A stretch of 13,277 nt of DNA from an uncultured Parabacteroides sp. Its GTDB lineage: Bacteria; Bacteroidota; Bacteroidia; Bacteroidales; Tannerellaceae. Each line of letters starts with the position of its first letter. Position 1 is the stretch's first letter. The DNA lies in contig URZO01000111.1 of the NCBI GenBank assembly GCA_900552465.1, positions 1 through 13,277 of the forward strand, written 5' to 3'. Under the pieces are notes generated by a model. That model had not been told where the DNA came from. It made no database searches and saw only the letters and a program-made list of their open reading frames with translations. Below, piece after piece: positions 1 to 7,630 of the stretch. A program made the position numbers and the translations under genes.

Positions 1-221
1 TTGCATTTGCTGCTGTTATCGCAGCTGTATCATTCGCATCTTGTGGCAACAAATCAGCAGAAAATACTGAAGTTGCAGAAACTGAAACAGAAGCTACAGT
101 AGAAGAAGTTGTTGCACCTGCTGCTGAAGAAGCAACAGAAGAAGAAGTGACAGTTGCTGAAGGCGATTCAACAGTTGTTGAAGCTCCGGCTACTGAAACT
201 CCCGCTGCTCCTGCTGAATAA
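1..221 (+). CDS. Small acidic lipoprotein, 5'-truncated by the window edge
   Basis: Reading in frame from base 3 gives 72 residues before a TAA stop at 219-221; the start codon lies outside the window. The visible part opens with a hydrophobic stretch ending in a lipobox-like F-A-S-C, so this is probably a lipoprotein whose mature chain begins at that cysteine (visible residue 14). The rest is low-complexity, dominated by Glu, Ala, Thr and Val with repeated EATEE-like stretches, and contains almost no basic residues after the first lysine. No enzyme motif is visible. Such a tail suggests an extended, negatively charged envelope protein, but its function is unknown. A strong terminator follows 27 bases after the stop, so this is the last gene of its transcript. 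The reading frame is certain; the lipoprotein call is likely; the role is not known. Confidence 0.75.
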   Translation, partial: AFAAVIAAVSFASCGNKSAENTEVAETETEATVEEVVAPAAEEATEEEVTVAEGDSTVVEAPATETPAAPAE

Positions 222-248
222 TTCATTCGGTAATCAGTCGATGAGGAC

Positions 249-280
249 AGTCTGTATGCGCATAACATACAGACTTTTTT
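249..280 (+). terminator. Intrinsic terminator of the lipoprotein gene
   Basis: A perfect 10-bp inverted repeat (AGTCTGTATG at 249-258, CATACAGACT at 266-275) with a 7-base loop is followed directly by a T run (275-280). It separates the lipoprotein gene from the receptor gene that starts at 303 or 309, so the receptor needs its own promoter or read-through. I could not see a good TAnnTTTG box in the short remaining gap; AACCTTTG at 289-296 is near the motif but too close to the start. Confidence 0.88.
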
Positions 281-302
281 ATTTTATAAACCTTTGAAAT
301 GA

Positions 303-2405
303 ATGAGTATGAAACGATCGTTATTGATTCTTCCGGTTCTTGCATGGCTGAGTCTGCCTGCATTCTCGCAGGAGCCTGTCGATAAGACAGTCTCTTTGCA
401 GAGTATTGAAATCCAGGGAAAACGCTTCGGCGGATTGACCGGCGGCGATGTGAAACGTCTGCAGGTAGATTATAACCTGAGTGGTGTGACCGGTACGACA
501 GCGGATGTGTTCCGCCAGTTGCCGTCGGTTGTAACGGATATCGAGGGTGGAATTACATTCCGTGGTTCCAGTCATCCCGGACTGTTGATCAACGGCGTTC
601 CGTACGGGCTGATGGAGGAATACAGCGGGGATATGTTGATCCAGCTTCCGGCGCTCTTCTTCAACCGGGTGTCGATGACGGCAACTCCTTCTATCGAGTT
701 GGTGCCCGATGGAGATGCGGGGATTCTGAACCTGTCGTCGACAGCCTATACCGATAAGGATTCTCCACTCATCGTGACACTGGGCGCAGGATTCCAGGAA
801 CGGTATAACGCCGGGGCAATCCTGAACCTGCATCCCGGCAAGTTTCATATCGTCGGAAAATATAACTACCGCCGTGAGTACCGGAAACGTACGTTTAGCA
901 AAACGACGACGAACAAGGCGGGGACAACGGTGATGAACAATAACGCATCGGCCCGTCCGGATGTGCATCTGGCCGACTTGAGTATCGGATATGACCTGAC
1001 GGCCAACGATCTGATCACCGTATATGGCCTGTATAGCCTGATGGACTACAGCCGTTACGGGAAGATCCATAACAGTAAGCTGGCAGACGGCAACCTGCAA
1101 CCGGTCATGTTCCGCCACCGCTATAACGACCAGCGCCAGGAAGCATACGCGGCCGAGGCGCGTTGGAGCCACACGTTCCGCAATCCGGAGGACCGTCTGG
1201 ATGTGACATTCAACTATAACAACTTCACCTACGACGAAGACAACGCATACAAGAACGAGAAACCGGAGACGGGAGCTATCATTGCCGAAGATAATTATTT
1301 CGTCAATCAGGATAAGAACAATTACTATCTGTCTGCGATCTATCGTAAACTATTTGAAGACGACTGGCGCCTGCGGGTCGGTTACATCGGATATTTCAAG
1401 GACGAGAATTATCATGCCAGTGGCAACAAGTTGTCAGGTGAGTCATGGGCTTTTGACTGGCAGAAGGAGAACGAATACTATTTCGACCGTCGTACGAATC
1501 TGTTTTTAGTTTCTTTGGAAAAGAAGTGGAACGCTCTTTATGTTGAAGCAGGCGTGCAAGGCGAACTGAACTGGCAAAAGATCGATACGCGCTATCAGAC
1601 CGACGATGTGGCTGATAAGTTCCCGATGGTCAAAAGCTCATCCCGTTTTCATCTGTTCCCCCGTTTGAAGCTCGGTTATCAGACGGATAAGGCTGGCGAG
1701 TTTATATTAAGCTATGCTGGACGCGTAATTCGTCCGTATGGAAGTTATCTGAATGTGTTTACCGATCGTAGTGACGCTACGCATATCTGGAAAGGAAATC
1801 CTGATTTGAAGGACGAAATGATCCATTCGGTTGAGTTGTCTTATTCCTATTCGACTTCTGCTTTCCGCCTGTCGCCAAGCCTTTACTACCGCAACAAAAG
1901 GAACCGGATCATGGATATCGCCACCTCGTCCGACAATGAAACGATCTGGAAGAAGGAGAATATCGGCCATAGCCAGACCTTTGGTTTTGAACTGTCCGGA
2001 ACCTGGCAACCGATCCGTATTTTGTCGATCGGCCTGTCCGGCGATATCTTTCGGGATGAGATCGACGGCCGCACGATCGGTTATGATGAGAAGAAATCGC
2101 TGGTTTGCGGTGATGTTAAAGGCAATATCAATATTGCTATTACACCGACTACGGAATTGCAGCTCGACGGCTTTTACATCTCCGACCAGCTCACTCCGCA
2201 GGGAAAGATCAAACACCGTTCCAGTGTGAACGCCGGCATCTCCCAGTATTTCATGCACCGCAAACTGCGTGCCAACCTGAGCATCAACAATATCTTCAAC
2301 GGCCTCAAAGAGACAACGATTGTCGACACTCCGGACTTGCAGATCACGCAGGTCCGCAATCGCGATGCACAGGTGACCTGGTTGACGCTGACGTATAATC
2401 TGTAG
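303..2405 (+). CDS. TonB-dependent outer-membrane receptor, compact type
   Basis: The 700-residue protein has a Sec signal peptide (basic start, hydrophobic core about residues 6-18, cleavage probably after the S of PAFS near 22). A short TonB-box-like segment (VSLQSIEIQGKR, about 30-41) follows, then a plug domain at about 55-150 with the recognisable run LPSVV, FRGSSHPGLLINGVPYG and GDAGILNLSS. The remainder is an outer-membrane beta-barrel rich in alternating aromatic residues, ending in TWLTLTYNL. It resembles the outer membrane beta-barrel family (PF14905) of TonB-dependent receptors, which import a ligand across the outer membrane using TonB energy. It lacks the carboxypeptidase-regulatory-like N-terminal domain usual in SusC proteins, is much shorter than they are, and has no SusD-like partner nearby, so it is not a glycan-uptake pair. 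The ligand is unknown. The second ATG at 309 gives a more typical signal peptide and may be the true start. Confidence 0.85.
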   Translation: MSMKRSLLILPVLAWLSLPAFSQEPVDKTVSLQSIEIQGKRFGGLTGGDVKRLQVDYNLSGVTGTTADVFRQLPSVVTDIEGGITFRGSSHPGLLINGVPYGLMEEYSGDMLIQLPALFFNRVSMTATPSIELVPDGDAGILNLSSTAYTDKDSPLIVTLGAGFQERYNAGAILNLHPGKFHIVGKYNYRREYRKRTFSKTTTNKAGTTVMNNNASARPDVHLADLSIGYDLTANDLITVYGLYSLMDYSRYGKIHNSKLADGNLQPVMFRHRYNDQRQEAYAAEARWSHTFRNPEDRLDVTFNYNNFTYDEDNAYKNEKPETGAIIAEDNYFVNQDKNNYYLSAIYRKLFEDDWRLRVGYIGYFKDENYHASGNKLSGESWAFDWQKENEYYFDRRTNLFLVSLEKKWNALYVEAGVQGELNWQKIDTRYQTDDVADKFPMVKSSSRFHLFPRLKLGYQTDKAGEFILSYAGRVIRPYGSYLNVFTDRSDATHIWKGNPDLKDEMIHSVELSYSYSTSAFRLSPSLYYRNKRNRIMDIATSSDNETIWKKENIGHSQTFGFELSGTWQPIRILSIGLSGDIFRDEIDGRTIGYDEKKSLVCGDVKGNINIAITPTTELQLDGFYISDQLTPQGKIKHRSSVNAGISQYFMHRKLRANLSINNIFNGLKETTIVDTPDLQITQVRNRDAQVTWLTLTYNL

Positions 2406-2444
2406 GGAGTGATGTGATTCGCGCCTGATCGCGGGTGTTGCAAA

Positions 2445-3737
2445 TCATTCTGTATGGTTCCGTTCCTTTTTCGGAATAAACAAGATTAATCGCATGGACT
2501 GGTCATAAGTAAAGTAGCTCCAGATCCATTCTATCAGAACCATGATCTTGTTCTTTACTCCCAGAATGGAACGCAGATGCACTCCCATCCAGACCATCCA
2601 GGCGATAAAGCCGTGTAGCTTGACTTTATGGAGGTCGGCGACGGCTTTGTTGCGGCCGACGGTTGCCAGTGTCCCCAGGTTTTTGTAATGGAATGGTTTT
2701 AACGGTTCGCCCTTTTCGAGGTGTTTCAAATTGTCGGCAAGCAGAAGACCTTGCTGGATGGCTACCTGGGCGACTTGAGGATGACCGTTGGGATAGTCTG
2801 TCTCCGTTTGCAGGCAAACATCGCCGATTGCAAAGACGTTGTTCGAACCGTGCAGCTGGTTATATGCGTTGACAAGGATGCGTCCGCCGCGTCCCAATTC
2901 GTTATTCTCTATCTGTTCGAAGCGGGTAGCCGTTACGCCGCTGACCCAGACGACTGTTTTGGTTTCGATGGCATTGCCGTCGTTCAGGATCACTTTGCCG
3001 CCTTTATAGTCGATAACCTTTTTCTCTAACATGACTTTGACACCCATTTCTTCAAGGAACCTTTTCGCATTGCCGGAGGCATCTTCCGACATGGCGGCAA
3101 GCAGGCGTGGGGAACCTTCCACCAGATAAATATTCATCTTGGATTGCTTTAGGTCAGGATAGTCTTTCGGTAGGACGAAATGTTTCATCTCTGCCAGAAC
3201 TCCCGATATTTCGACTCCGGTAGCACCGCCGCCTACGATGACGATATTCATCAAGGCCTGCTTTTCTTCCGGATCGGTGCAAATGGTTGCTTTCTCGAAG
3301 TTGGAAAGGAGCGTGTTACGCAGGATGAGCGCCTCTTCAATGGTTTTCATCGGCAGCGCCTGACTTCGGATCTCTTCATTTCCGAAGAAATTAGTTACTG
3401 TACCGGATGCAATCACCAGATAGTCATACTTCAGTTCGCCGATGGAGGTCAGTATCAGGTTCTTCTCCCGTACGATCGCTTTTACTTCGGCAAGCCGGAA
3501 ATAGAAATCCTTTCGCTTCTGAAAGATCTTGCGGAAAGGAAAAGAGATAGAACTCGATTCGAGTCCGGAAGAGGCGACCTGATAGAGTAATGGCGGGAAC
3601 TGGTGATAGTTGTTCTTGTCAATCAATACAATTTGGAAATAACTACCCTTAAGTCTGTTGGCAAGCTTTAATCCCCCGAAGCCCCCGCCAATGATAACGA
3701 CTCTTTTCCTATCTGTGTCTGCTATATTGAACCCCAT
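2445..3737 (-). CDS. ndh: Type II NADH:quinone oxidoreductase (NDH-2)
   Basis: A 430-residue single-subunit flavoprotein that would pass electrons from NADH to menaquinone at the inner face of the cytoplasmic membrane without pumping protons. The N-terminal FAD-binding fold shows IIGGGFGGL at 15-23. A second dinucleotide fold for NADH shows IVGGGATGVE at 167-176. The second FAD motif is FAIGD at 302-306, and the NDH-2 quinone-site motif AQVAIQQG is at 323-330. The C-terminal 50 residues are rich in Trp and hydrophobic residues (about 378-419), as expected for the membrane-anchoring helices of the family. Length matches known NDH-2 proteins. It follows apbE on the same strand after a 148-base gap and converges with the receptor gene, their stops being 39 bases apart. 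No clean terminator is visible between them. A sulfide:quinone reductase-like relative is less likely because the AQxAxQxG motif is present. Confidence 0.88.
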   Translation of the reverse strand: MGFNIADTDRKRVVIIGGGFGGLKLANRLKGSYFQIVLIDKNNYHQFPPLLYQVASSGLESSSISFPFRKIFQKRKDFYFRLAEVKAIVREKNLILTSIGELKYDYLVIASGTVTNFFGNEEIRSQALPMKTIEEALILRNTLLSNFEKATICTDPEEKQALMNIVIVGGGATGVEISGVLAEMKHFVLPKDYPDLKQSKMNIYLVEGSPRLLAAMSEDASGNAKRFLEEMGVKVMLEKKVIDYKGGKVILNDGNAIETKTVVWVSGVTATRFEQIENNELGRGGRILVNAYNQLHGSNNVFAIGDVCLQTETDYPNGHPQVAQVAIQQGLLLADNLKHLEKGEPLKPFHYKNLGTLATVGRNKAVADLHKVKLHGFIAWMVWMGVHLRSILGVKNKIMVLIEWIWSYFTYDQSMRLILFIPKKERNHTE

Positions 3738-3885
3738 AATATCAATGTTTTATACTCTATAATAAAACAAATGATCCGGTAATAAGTTTCCGGGGACGGC
3801 TTTGATTTTCTTGTAATGCAGGAGACAGGCTTATTACGGTGGCCGTAAACGGGCTGTTGCGGTTGTCGCAGACGCGTTATTACGC
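3738..3885. other. apbE-ndh intergenic gap
   Basis: This 148-base gap lies between the apbE stop and the ndh start. It contains a small hairpin (TTACGG at 3834-3839, CCGTAA at 3843-3848, loop of 3) without a following T run, and the 8-mer TTATTACG twice (3831-3838 and 3877-3884). I see no convincing TAnnTTTG promoter box for ndh; ATCATTTG on the - strand near 3770 fails at the first two positions. Whether ndh is co-transcribed with apbE cannot be decided from this. Confidence 0.4.
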
Positions 3886-4872
3886 CTATCGCAGATACCG
3901 GTCGAAGCCTGCCGAGCAGTCGGTCTGATAGTTACCGTCTTCATCCATATAGATGAACATATATTCGATATCCGGTAGCTGCTCCTTTATCCGGCGGGCT
4001 TCATCACGTCCCATCGCCATGAAAGCGGTGGCATAGGCATCGGCATACATGCAGTCGGGAGCAATGACGGTGACGCTTCCGACAGGTTGGGCAGCGGGAT
4101 AGCCGGTAAGCGGATTGATCGTGTGGGCATATTTCTTGCCGTCCTTGATATAGAAGTTCCGGTAGTCGCCGGAGGTGGCAAGGCCGAGGCGCCCGCAAAG
4201 CTGCACGATTACTTCTGTTTCCTGGTTGACTCCCATCGGGTCGTCAACCGGTTTGGCGATGCCGAGATGCCAGCACTGGCCTTTCGCATTAACGCCTTTG
4301 GTGACAAACTCGCCTCCGATGTCGATCATGTAGTTCCGGATGCCTTTGCTTTCCAGCAGGCGGGCGATCACTTCACAACTGCAACCGTCGCCCATCGACG
4401 AACAGTTCAGCAGGAGGCGCGGATCGTCCTTTATTATATGTCTTCCTTCCAAACGGACTTTTTTGTAACCGACAAAAGAGCGGATGCTGTCTATCATCTG
4501 CGGCGTAACACTGTCCATCTTGCTGAATCCGAAGCCCCAGAGGTTGATAAGTGGAGCACAGGTAATGTCGTACATCCCGTCTGTCCTGGCTGATACTTCT
4601 CTCGCCTTGCGGAAGACTTCGGCGAAAAGGGTGTCTACTTCCACTTCCTTATTCCGGTTGACCTGTGAGATGATGGAGAGCGAGTCGAAAGGGTTGAGGG
4701 AATGATAATATCGTTTCAGTTCGGCGTGTATCTCGTCATCGAGCGGTTCTGTATATTGGTAGAGGATGCGATAAGGCGTATGCAGTCTTCCGGCTGTTTC
4801 GATGTATTGCGGTTGCGTCGTGCAACTGCTAAGAAGTAGGAGGGAGAGGAAGATGAGTAAGTTTGTTTTCAT
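3886..4872 (-). CDS. apbE: ApbE-type FAD:protein FMN transferase lipoprotein
   Basis: ApbE enzymes split FAD and attach FMN covalently to a threonine of envelope electron carriers such as RnfG and NqrC, using Mg2+. From the ATG at 4872 the protein has 328 residues and begins with a lipoprotein signal whose lipobox is LSSC (Cys17). The longer frame to 4920 would bury this signal, so 4872 is preferred. Family motifs in order: SSMGDGCSCEVIA (158-170, aligning with the E. coli-type STVGEGYAADHLA), DIGGE (184-188), TSGDYRNF (233-240), HTINPLTG (250-257) and ADAYATAF (277-284, Mg2+-binding). Length is normal. The substitution of Cys for the Tyr of the GEGY motif, with two further cysteines close by, is unusual. 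It lies upstream of ndh, another flavoprotein, but NDH-2 does not need covalent FMN, so the true targets are probably encoded elsewhere. Confidence 0.88.
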   Translation of the reverse strand: MKTNLLIFLSLLLLSSCTTQPQYIETAGRLHTPYRILYQYTEPLDDEIHAELKRYYHSLNPFDSLSIISQVNRNKEVEVDTLFAEVFRKAREVSARTDGMYDITCAPLINLWGFGFSKMDSVTPQMIDSIRSFVGYKKVRLEGRHIIKDDPRLLLNCSSMGDGCSCEVIARLLESKGIRNYMIDIGGEFVTKGVNAKGQCWHLGIAKPVDDPMGVNQETEVIVQLCGRLGLATSGDYRNFYIKDGKKYAHTINPLTGYPAAQPVGSVTVIAPDCMYADAYATAFMAMGRDEARRIKEQLPDIEYMFIYMDEDGNYQTDCSAGFDRYLR

Positions 4873-4918
4873 ATGTATGTTTATATTTGATATCGACCTT
4901 ATAGGACGGAGACTACAC

Positions 4919-4974
4919 AAAAAGCGCAGACTAATGCGGAGTATCTTTAAAAATATATCTGCGTTAGTCTGCGC
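4919..4974 (-). terminator. Probable terminator of argF'
   Basis: Downstream of argF' on the - strand, a 14-bp stem (arms at 4961-4974 and 4924-4937, one G:U pair) is followed directly by five T residues (A run at 4919-4923 on +). The loop is large, 23 bases, which weakens the call. The stem is built from a CTGCG-type repeat (see the repeat entry), so it may be a dispersed element recruited as a terminator. Confidence 0.65.
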
Positions 4975-4991
4975 CTTCTGCGTAATCTGCG
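4959..4991. repeat. Short CTGCG-spaced repeat
   Basis: CTGCG occurs at 4959, 4969, 4978 and 4987, with steps of 10, 9 and 9 bases. An inverted copy (CGCAG) at 4925-4929 pairs with the second unit in the hairpin described as the argF' terminator. The pattern looks like a dispersed intergenic repeat rather than coding sequence. Confidence 0.6.
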
Positions 4992-5001
4992 TCCTGTTTT
5001 A

Positions 5002-5955
5002 TTATAACCCCATCAATATCTTCTTCAACACCGTCTGTGCCGAAATCTCGCGGTTGGCGGCTTCGGGGATGACGATGCTTTGCGGGCTTTCGATTACGTC
5101 GTCCGTTACGATCATATTGCGACGGACAGGGAGGCAGTGCATGAAATAGGCGTTGTTGGTCAGTGCCATCTTTTCGGTGTCGACTGTCCAGCTGCGGTCC
5201 ATGTTGAGGACTTTGCCGTAGTTGGGATCGGCATAGGCTGCCCAGTTCTTGGCATAGATAAAGTCAGCCCCTTCAAAGGCTTTCTTCTGGTCATATTCCA
5301 CACGGGCGTTACTGACGAAGCGCGGGTCCAGCTCGTAGCCTTCCGGATGCGTAATCACAAATTCATAGTCGGTCGCATTCATCCATTCGGCGAAGCTGTT
5401 AGGAACGGCTTGCGGAAGCGATTTCGGATGCGGGGCCCAAGTCATTACGACCTTCGGACGGGCTGACTTCTTATATTCTTCAATCGTGATCAGGTCGGCG
5501 AAGCTCTGCAATGGGTGGCGGGTAGCCGCTTCCATACTGAACACCGGCCGGCCGGAGTATTGGATGAACTGGTTCAGTATCTTTTCGTTGTAGTCGTCTT
5601 CCTTACTCTCGAAGCGGGCAAAGGAACGTACGCCGATCACGTCGCAATAGCAACCCATGACCGGAACGGCCTCTAAGAGATGTTCGGGTTTGTCGCCATC
5701 CATGATGACGCCCCGCTCTGTTTCCAGCTTCCAGGCGCCCTGGTTCACGTCGAGCACCATCGTGTTCATGCCTAAGTTCATGGCCGCCTTCTGTGTGGAG
5801 AGGCGGGTACGGAGGCTGGAGTTGAAGAATATCATTAATAACGTCTTGTTCTTGCCCAGCTCGGTGAACTGGTAGCGGTCTTTCTTAATCTCGAACGCTT
5901 CGGCGAGCGCCTGCTTGAGGTCGCCCAAATCCTGTACACAAGTGAAGTTTCTCAT
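5002..5955 (-). CDS. argF': N-succinylornithine carbamoyltransferase
   Basis: This 317-residue transcarbamylase moves the carbamoyl group of carbamoyl phosphate to N-succinylornithine, giving N-succinylcitrulline in the succinylated arginine pathway of Bacteroidetes; it acts in the cytoplasm. Visible sites are the carbamoyl-phosphate loop SSLRTRL (46-52), HPLQ (147-150) and HCLPVRRN (273-280). Residue 90 is proline (DGDKPEHLLE). In published work on the B. fragilis enzyme, Pro90 sets preference for the succinyl substrate, whereas the Xanthomonas acetylornithine enzyme has Glu at this site. The start ATG at 5953-5955 is followed by the family's usual MxxFTCVQDLGDL opening. It has its own near-consensus promoter upstream and a probable terminator downstream, so it is likely transcribed alone although it lies beside the proline genes. 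Automatic annotation may call it plain ornithine or acetylornithine carbamoyltransferase. Confidence 0.93.
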   Translation of the reverse strand: MRNFTCVQDLGDLKQALAEAFEIKKDRYQFTELGKNKTLLMIFFNSSLRTRLSTQKAAMNLGMNTMVLDVNQGAWKLETERGVIMDGDKPEHLLEAVPVMGCYCDVIGVRSFARFESKEDDYNEKILNQFIQYSGRPVFSMEAATRHPLQSFADLITIEEYKKSARPKVVMTWAPHPKSLPQAVPNSFAEWMNATDYEFVITHPEGYELDPRFVSNARVEYDQKKAFEGADFIYAKNWAAYADPNYGKVLNMDRSWTVDTEKMALTNNAYFMHCLPVRRNMIVTDDVIESPQSIVIPEAANREISAQTVLKKILMGL

Positions 5956-5981
5956 ATTATACTATTTAATGTAGTGAGGCA

Positions 5982-6012
5982 CAAATGTAGGCATTTCCGG
6001 GGAGAATGCAAA
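5982..6012 (-). promoter_or_regulatory. Bacteroidetes-type promoter of argF'
   Basis: On the - strand, TTTG (6009-6012) is followed after exactly 19 bases by TACATTTG (5982-5989), matching the Bacteroidetes sigma-70 pattern TTTG-N19-21-TAnnTTTG. The -7 box ends 26 bases before the argF' ATG, so the leader would be roughly 20 bases. Confidence 0.8.
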
Positions 6013-6042
6013 GTGCCGGATATTGGTTGGGATATGACTGAG

Positions 6043-7608
6043 TCAGCCCTTAATCACCCATTCGCCGAGATTCCGCTCTTCCCGGCTGAAGGAGACTCCT
6101 ACTTTCACCAGTTTCCTGCCGTCGGCGGTGTAAGGAATAAGATATCCTTTGTCGTCTATCTGGCGAATGGCTTCATCGACGGTGCCATCCAGCTTGAACT
6201 CGAATACGTAGATGTAGTCGGCAGTTTTGACGACCGCATCGGCGCGTCCTTTGGCACTGCGCACTTCCGCTTCTGCAAACTGCCCGAGCAATTTGAATAC
6301 GAGATAGAATACGACCTGATAATGGCGCTCCGTCTTGTCGTTCAACTCGTAAGGTATATCGGCAAAGAAGGCGCGCAGGCGGGTGAGGAAGGCTTCGGGA
6401 TCACCATTCTCCAACTCTTGTATAAACTTGCCTATATAGAAGTTGCTTTCTTCGCTGTCGATCGGCGTATAGAAAGGCAGCACGAAGCTGAGAAAGCCGT
6501 AGCGTACCTCTTCATTCGGGAAGCCGAGGGTATATGTCTTGAAACGTTCATCATAACTCTTTATCGTCAGATACCCGCTCTGATAAATCATCGGGACGGG
6601 CTCCTTACTGCTTGCCCGGTAGTTGATCAATGCAGCGGAGGGCACTTCGATGCCGTCGAGTTCACGCAAGTCGTAGTCTGTGTCCTTCAGCATGTTTACC
6701 AGAAACGTAGGGGTACCGCTGACGAACCAGTAATCTTTGAATACCTTATACGACATCACACTCAGCAGGCTGAACGGGTTGTATATCCCTTCGGTAGCAT
6801 ATTCGCTGAACCGGTAGCCGTCATAGAGGCGGGTCAGCTTATTCATGACCTCCTCCGTTGTTAGGTTATTGAGCCTGCCTAATTCCTCTATGTCGGGAGC
6901 GAAACTGTCTTCGATTTCACTGCGCGTCATACCGCAAAGGGTGGCATACTGAGGCAGCTGGCTGATGTCAGTCAGTTGGTTGAGCTCACTGAACACACTC
7001 ATCTGTGCGAACTTCGTTACACCGGTGATGAAGACGAACCGCAGCCACGGATCGGCGCTTTTCAGCACGGTATAGAAAGCAGTCAGACGATTGCGGAACT
7101 GTTGCTGCAACTCCTCGTTGTGAAAAGAGCGGAGCAAGGGCTTGTCGTATTCGTCGATGAGGACTACCACGCCCCGACCGGTCTGCACGGAGGCTTCGCG
7201 GATCACATCCATGAAGCGGATGGAGATACTCCGGTTGGGCTGGGTGATCCCGTATGTTTGTTCCCATCGGGAAAGCTGGCTTTCGAGCATATTGTCCAGC
7301 TCCTCTACACTGTCGTAACGTTCGGCGTTGAGATCGAGATGGAATACCGGGTGAACCGCCCATTCCGTCTCAAGCTGTTCGACAGCCAGTCCGGTGAACA
7401 ACTCTTTCTTCCCCAGGAAGTAGGCTTCGAACGTTGAAAGCAGCAAACTCTTTCCGAAACGGCGGGGGCGGCTCAGGAAACAGGGATTGCCAGCCGTAGC
7501 CAACTGGTAGACCAGATCCGTCTTGTCTACATATATATATTGTCCGCGGCGGAGCTTCTCGAAGCTCTGTATGCCGATGGGGTATTTCCTGATTGCTGAT
7601 GTTGCCAT
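6043..7608 (-). CDS. AAA-ATPase-like protein with PD-(D/E)XK nuclease-like C-terminus
   Basis: From the ATG at 7608, preceded by AGAGGAA as a fair ribosome site, the protein has 521 residues; the longer frame would start at TTG (7629). The N-terminus matches the AAA-ATPase-like family (PF09820): YPIGIQSFEKLR (9-20), YIYVDKTDLV (24-33), P-loop RPRRFGKS (47-54) and Walker B VVVLIDEYD (147-155). The C-terminus carries the DUF1703 PD-(D/E)XK core: GRAD (454-457), then FEFK (469-472), then a helix with IRQIDDKGY. All key acidic and Lys residues are present, so it appears intact. Proteins of this type occur in many copies in Bacteroidales; no biochemical role is established, and defence or DNA processing is only a guess. 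It sits between proA and argF', 31 bases after proA, with no functional link to amino-acid synthesis that I can see. Confidence 0.87.
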   Translation of the reverse strand: MATSAIRKYPIGIQSFEKLRRGQYIYVDKTDLVYQLATAGNPCFLSRPRRFGKSLLLSTFEAYFLGKKELFTGLAVEQLETEWAVHPVFHLDLNAERYDSVEELDNMLESQLSRWEQTYGITQPNRSISIRFMDVIREASVQTGRGVVVLIDEYDKPLLRSFHNEELQQQFRNRLTAFYTVLKSADPWLRFVFITGVTKFAQMSVFSELNQLTDISQLPQYATLCGMTRSEIEDSFAPDIEELGRLNNLTTEEVMNKLTRLYDGYRFSEYATEGIYNPFSLLSVMSYKVFKDYWFVSGTPTFLVNMLKDTDYDLRELDGIEVPSAALINYRASSKEPVPMIYQSGYLTIKSYDERFKTYTLGFPNEEVRYGFLSFVLPFYTPIDSEESNFYIGKFIQELENGDPEAFLTRLRAFFADIPYELNDKTERHYQVVFYLVFKLLGQFAEAEVRSAKGRADAVVKTADYIYVFEFKLDGTVDEAIRQIDDKGYLIPYTADGRKLVKVGVSFSREERNLGEWVIKG

Positions 7609-7630
7609 AGTCGTTCCTCTTTTGTGCAAG

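Noticed and set aside
321..1172. - strand open frame opposite the receptor gene (283 codons)
   Set aside because: Shadow of the receptor; no motif, and the opposite frame has a signal peptide, plug and barrel.
2406..2444. Bidirectional terminator between the receptor and ndh genes
   Set aside because: Only short CGCG and GATT/AATC pairings with an uneven internal loop, and no T run on either side.
3737..3886. ApbE acting on the neighbouring NDH-2
   Set aside because: NDH-2 binds FAD non-covalently in the cytoplasm, whereas ApbE is a secreted lipoprotein; adjacency alone does not support a substrate relationship.
4873..4920. N-terminal extension of ApbE by 16 residues
   Set aside because: It would place polar residues before the lipoprotein signal and run into the terminator T run; the ATG at 4872 gives a standard lipoprotein signal.
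5974..6864. Long + strand open frame opposite the ATPase gene (296 codons)
   Set aside because: It is antisense to a protein with clear P-loop, Walker B and nuclease motifs, shows no family features of its own, and has no credible ribosome site.
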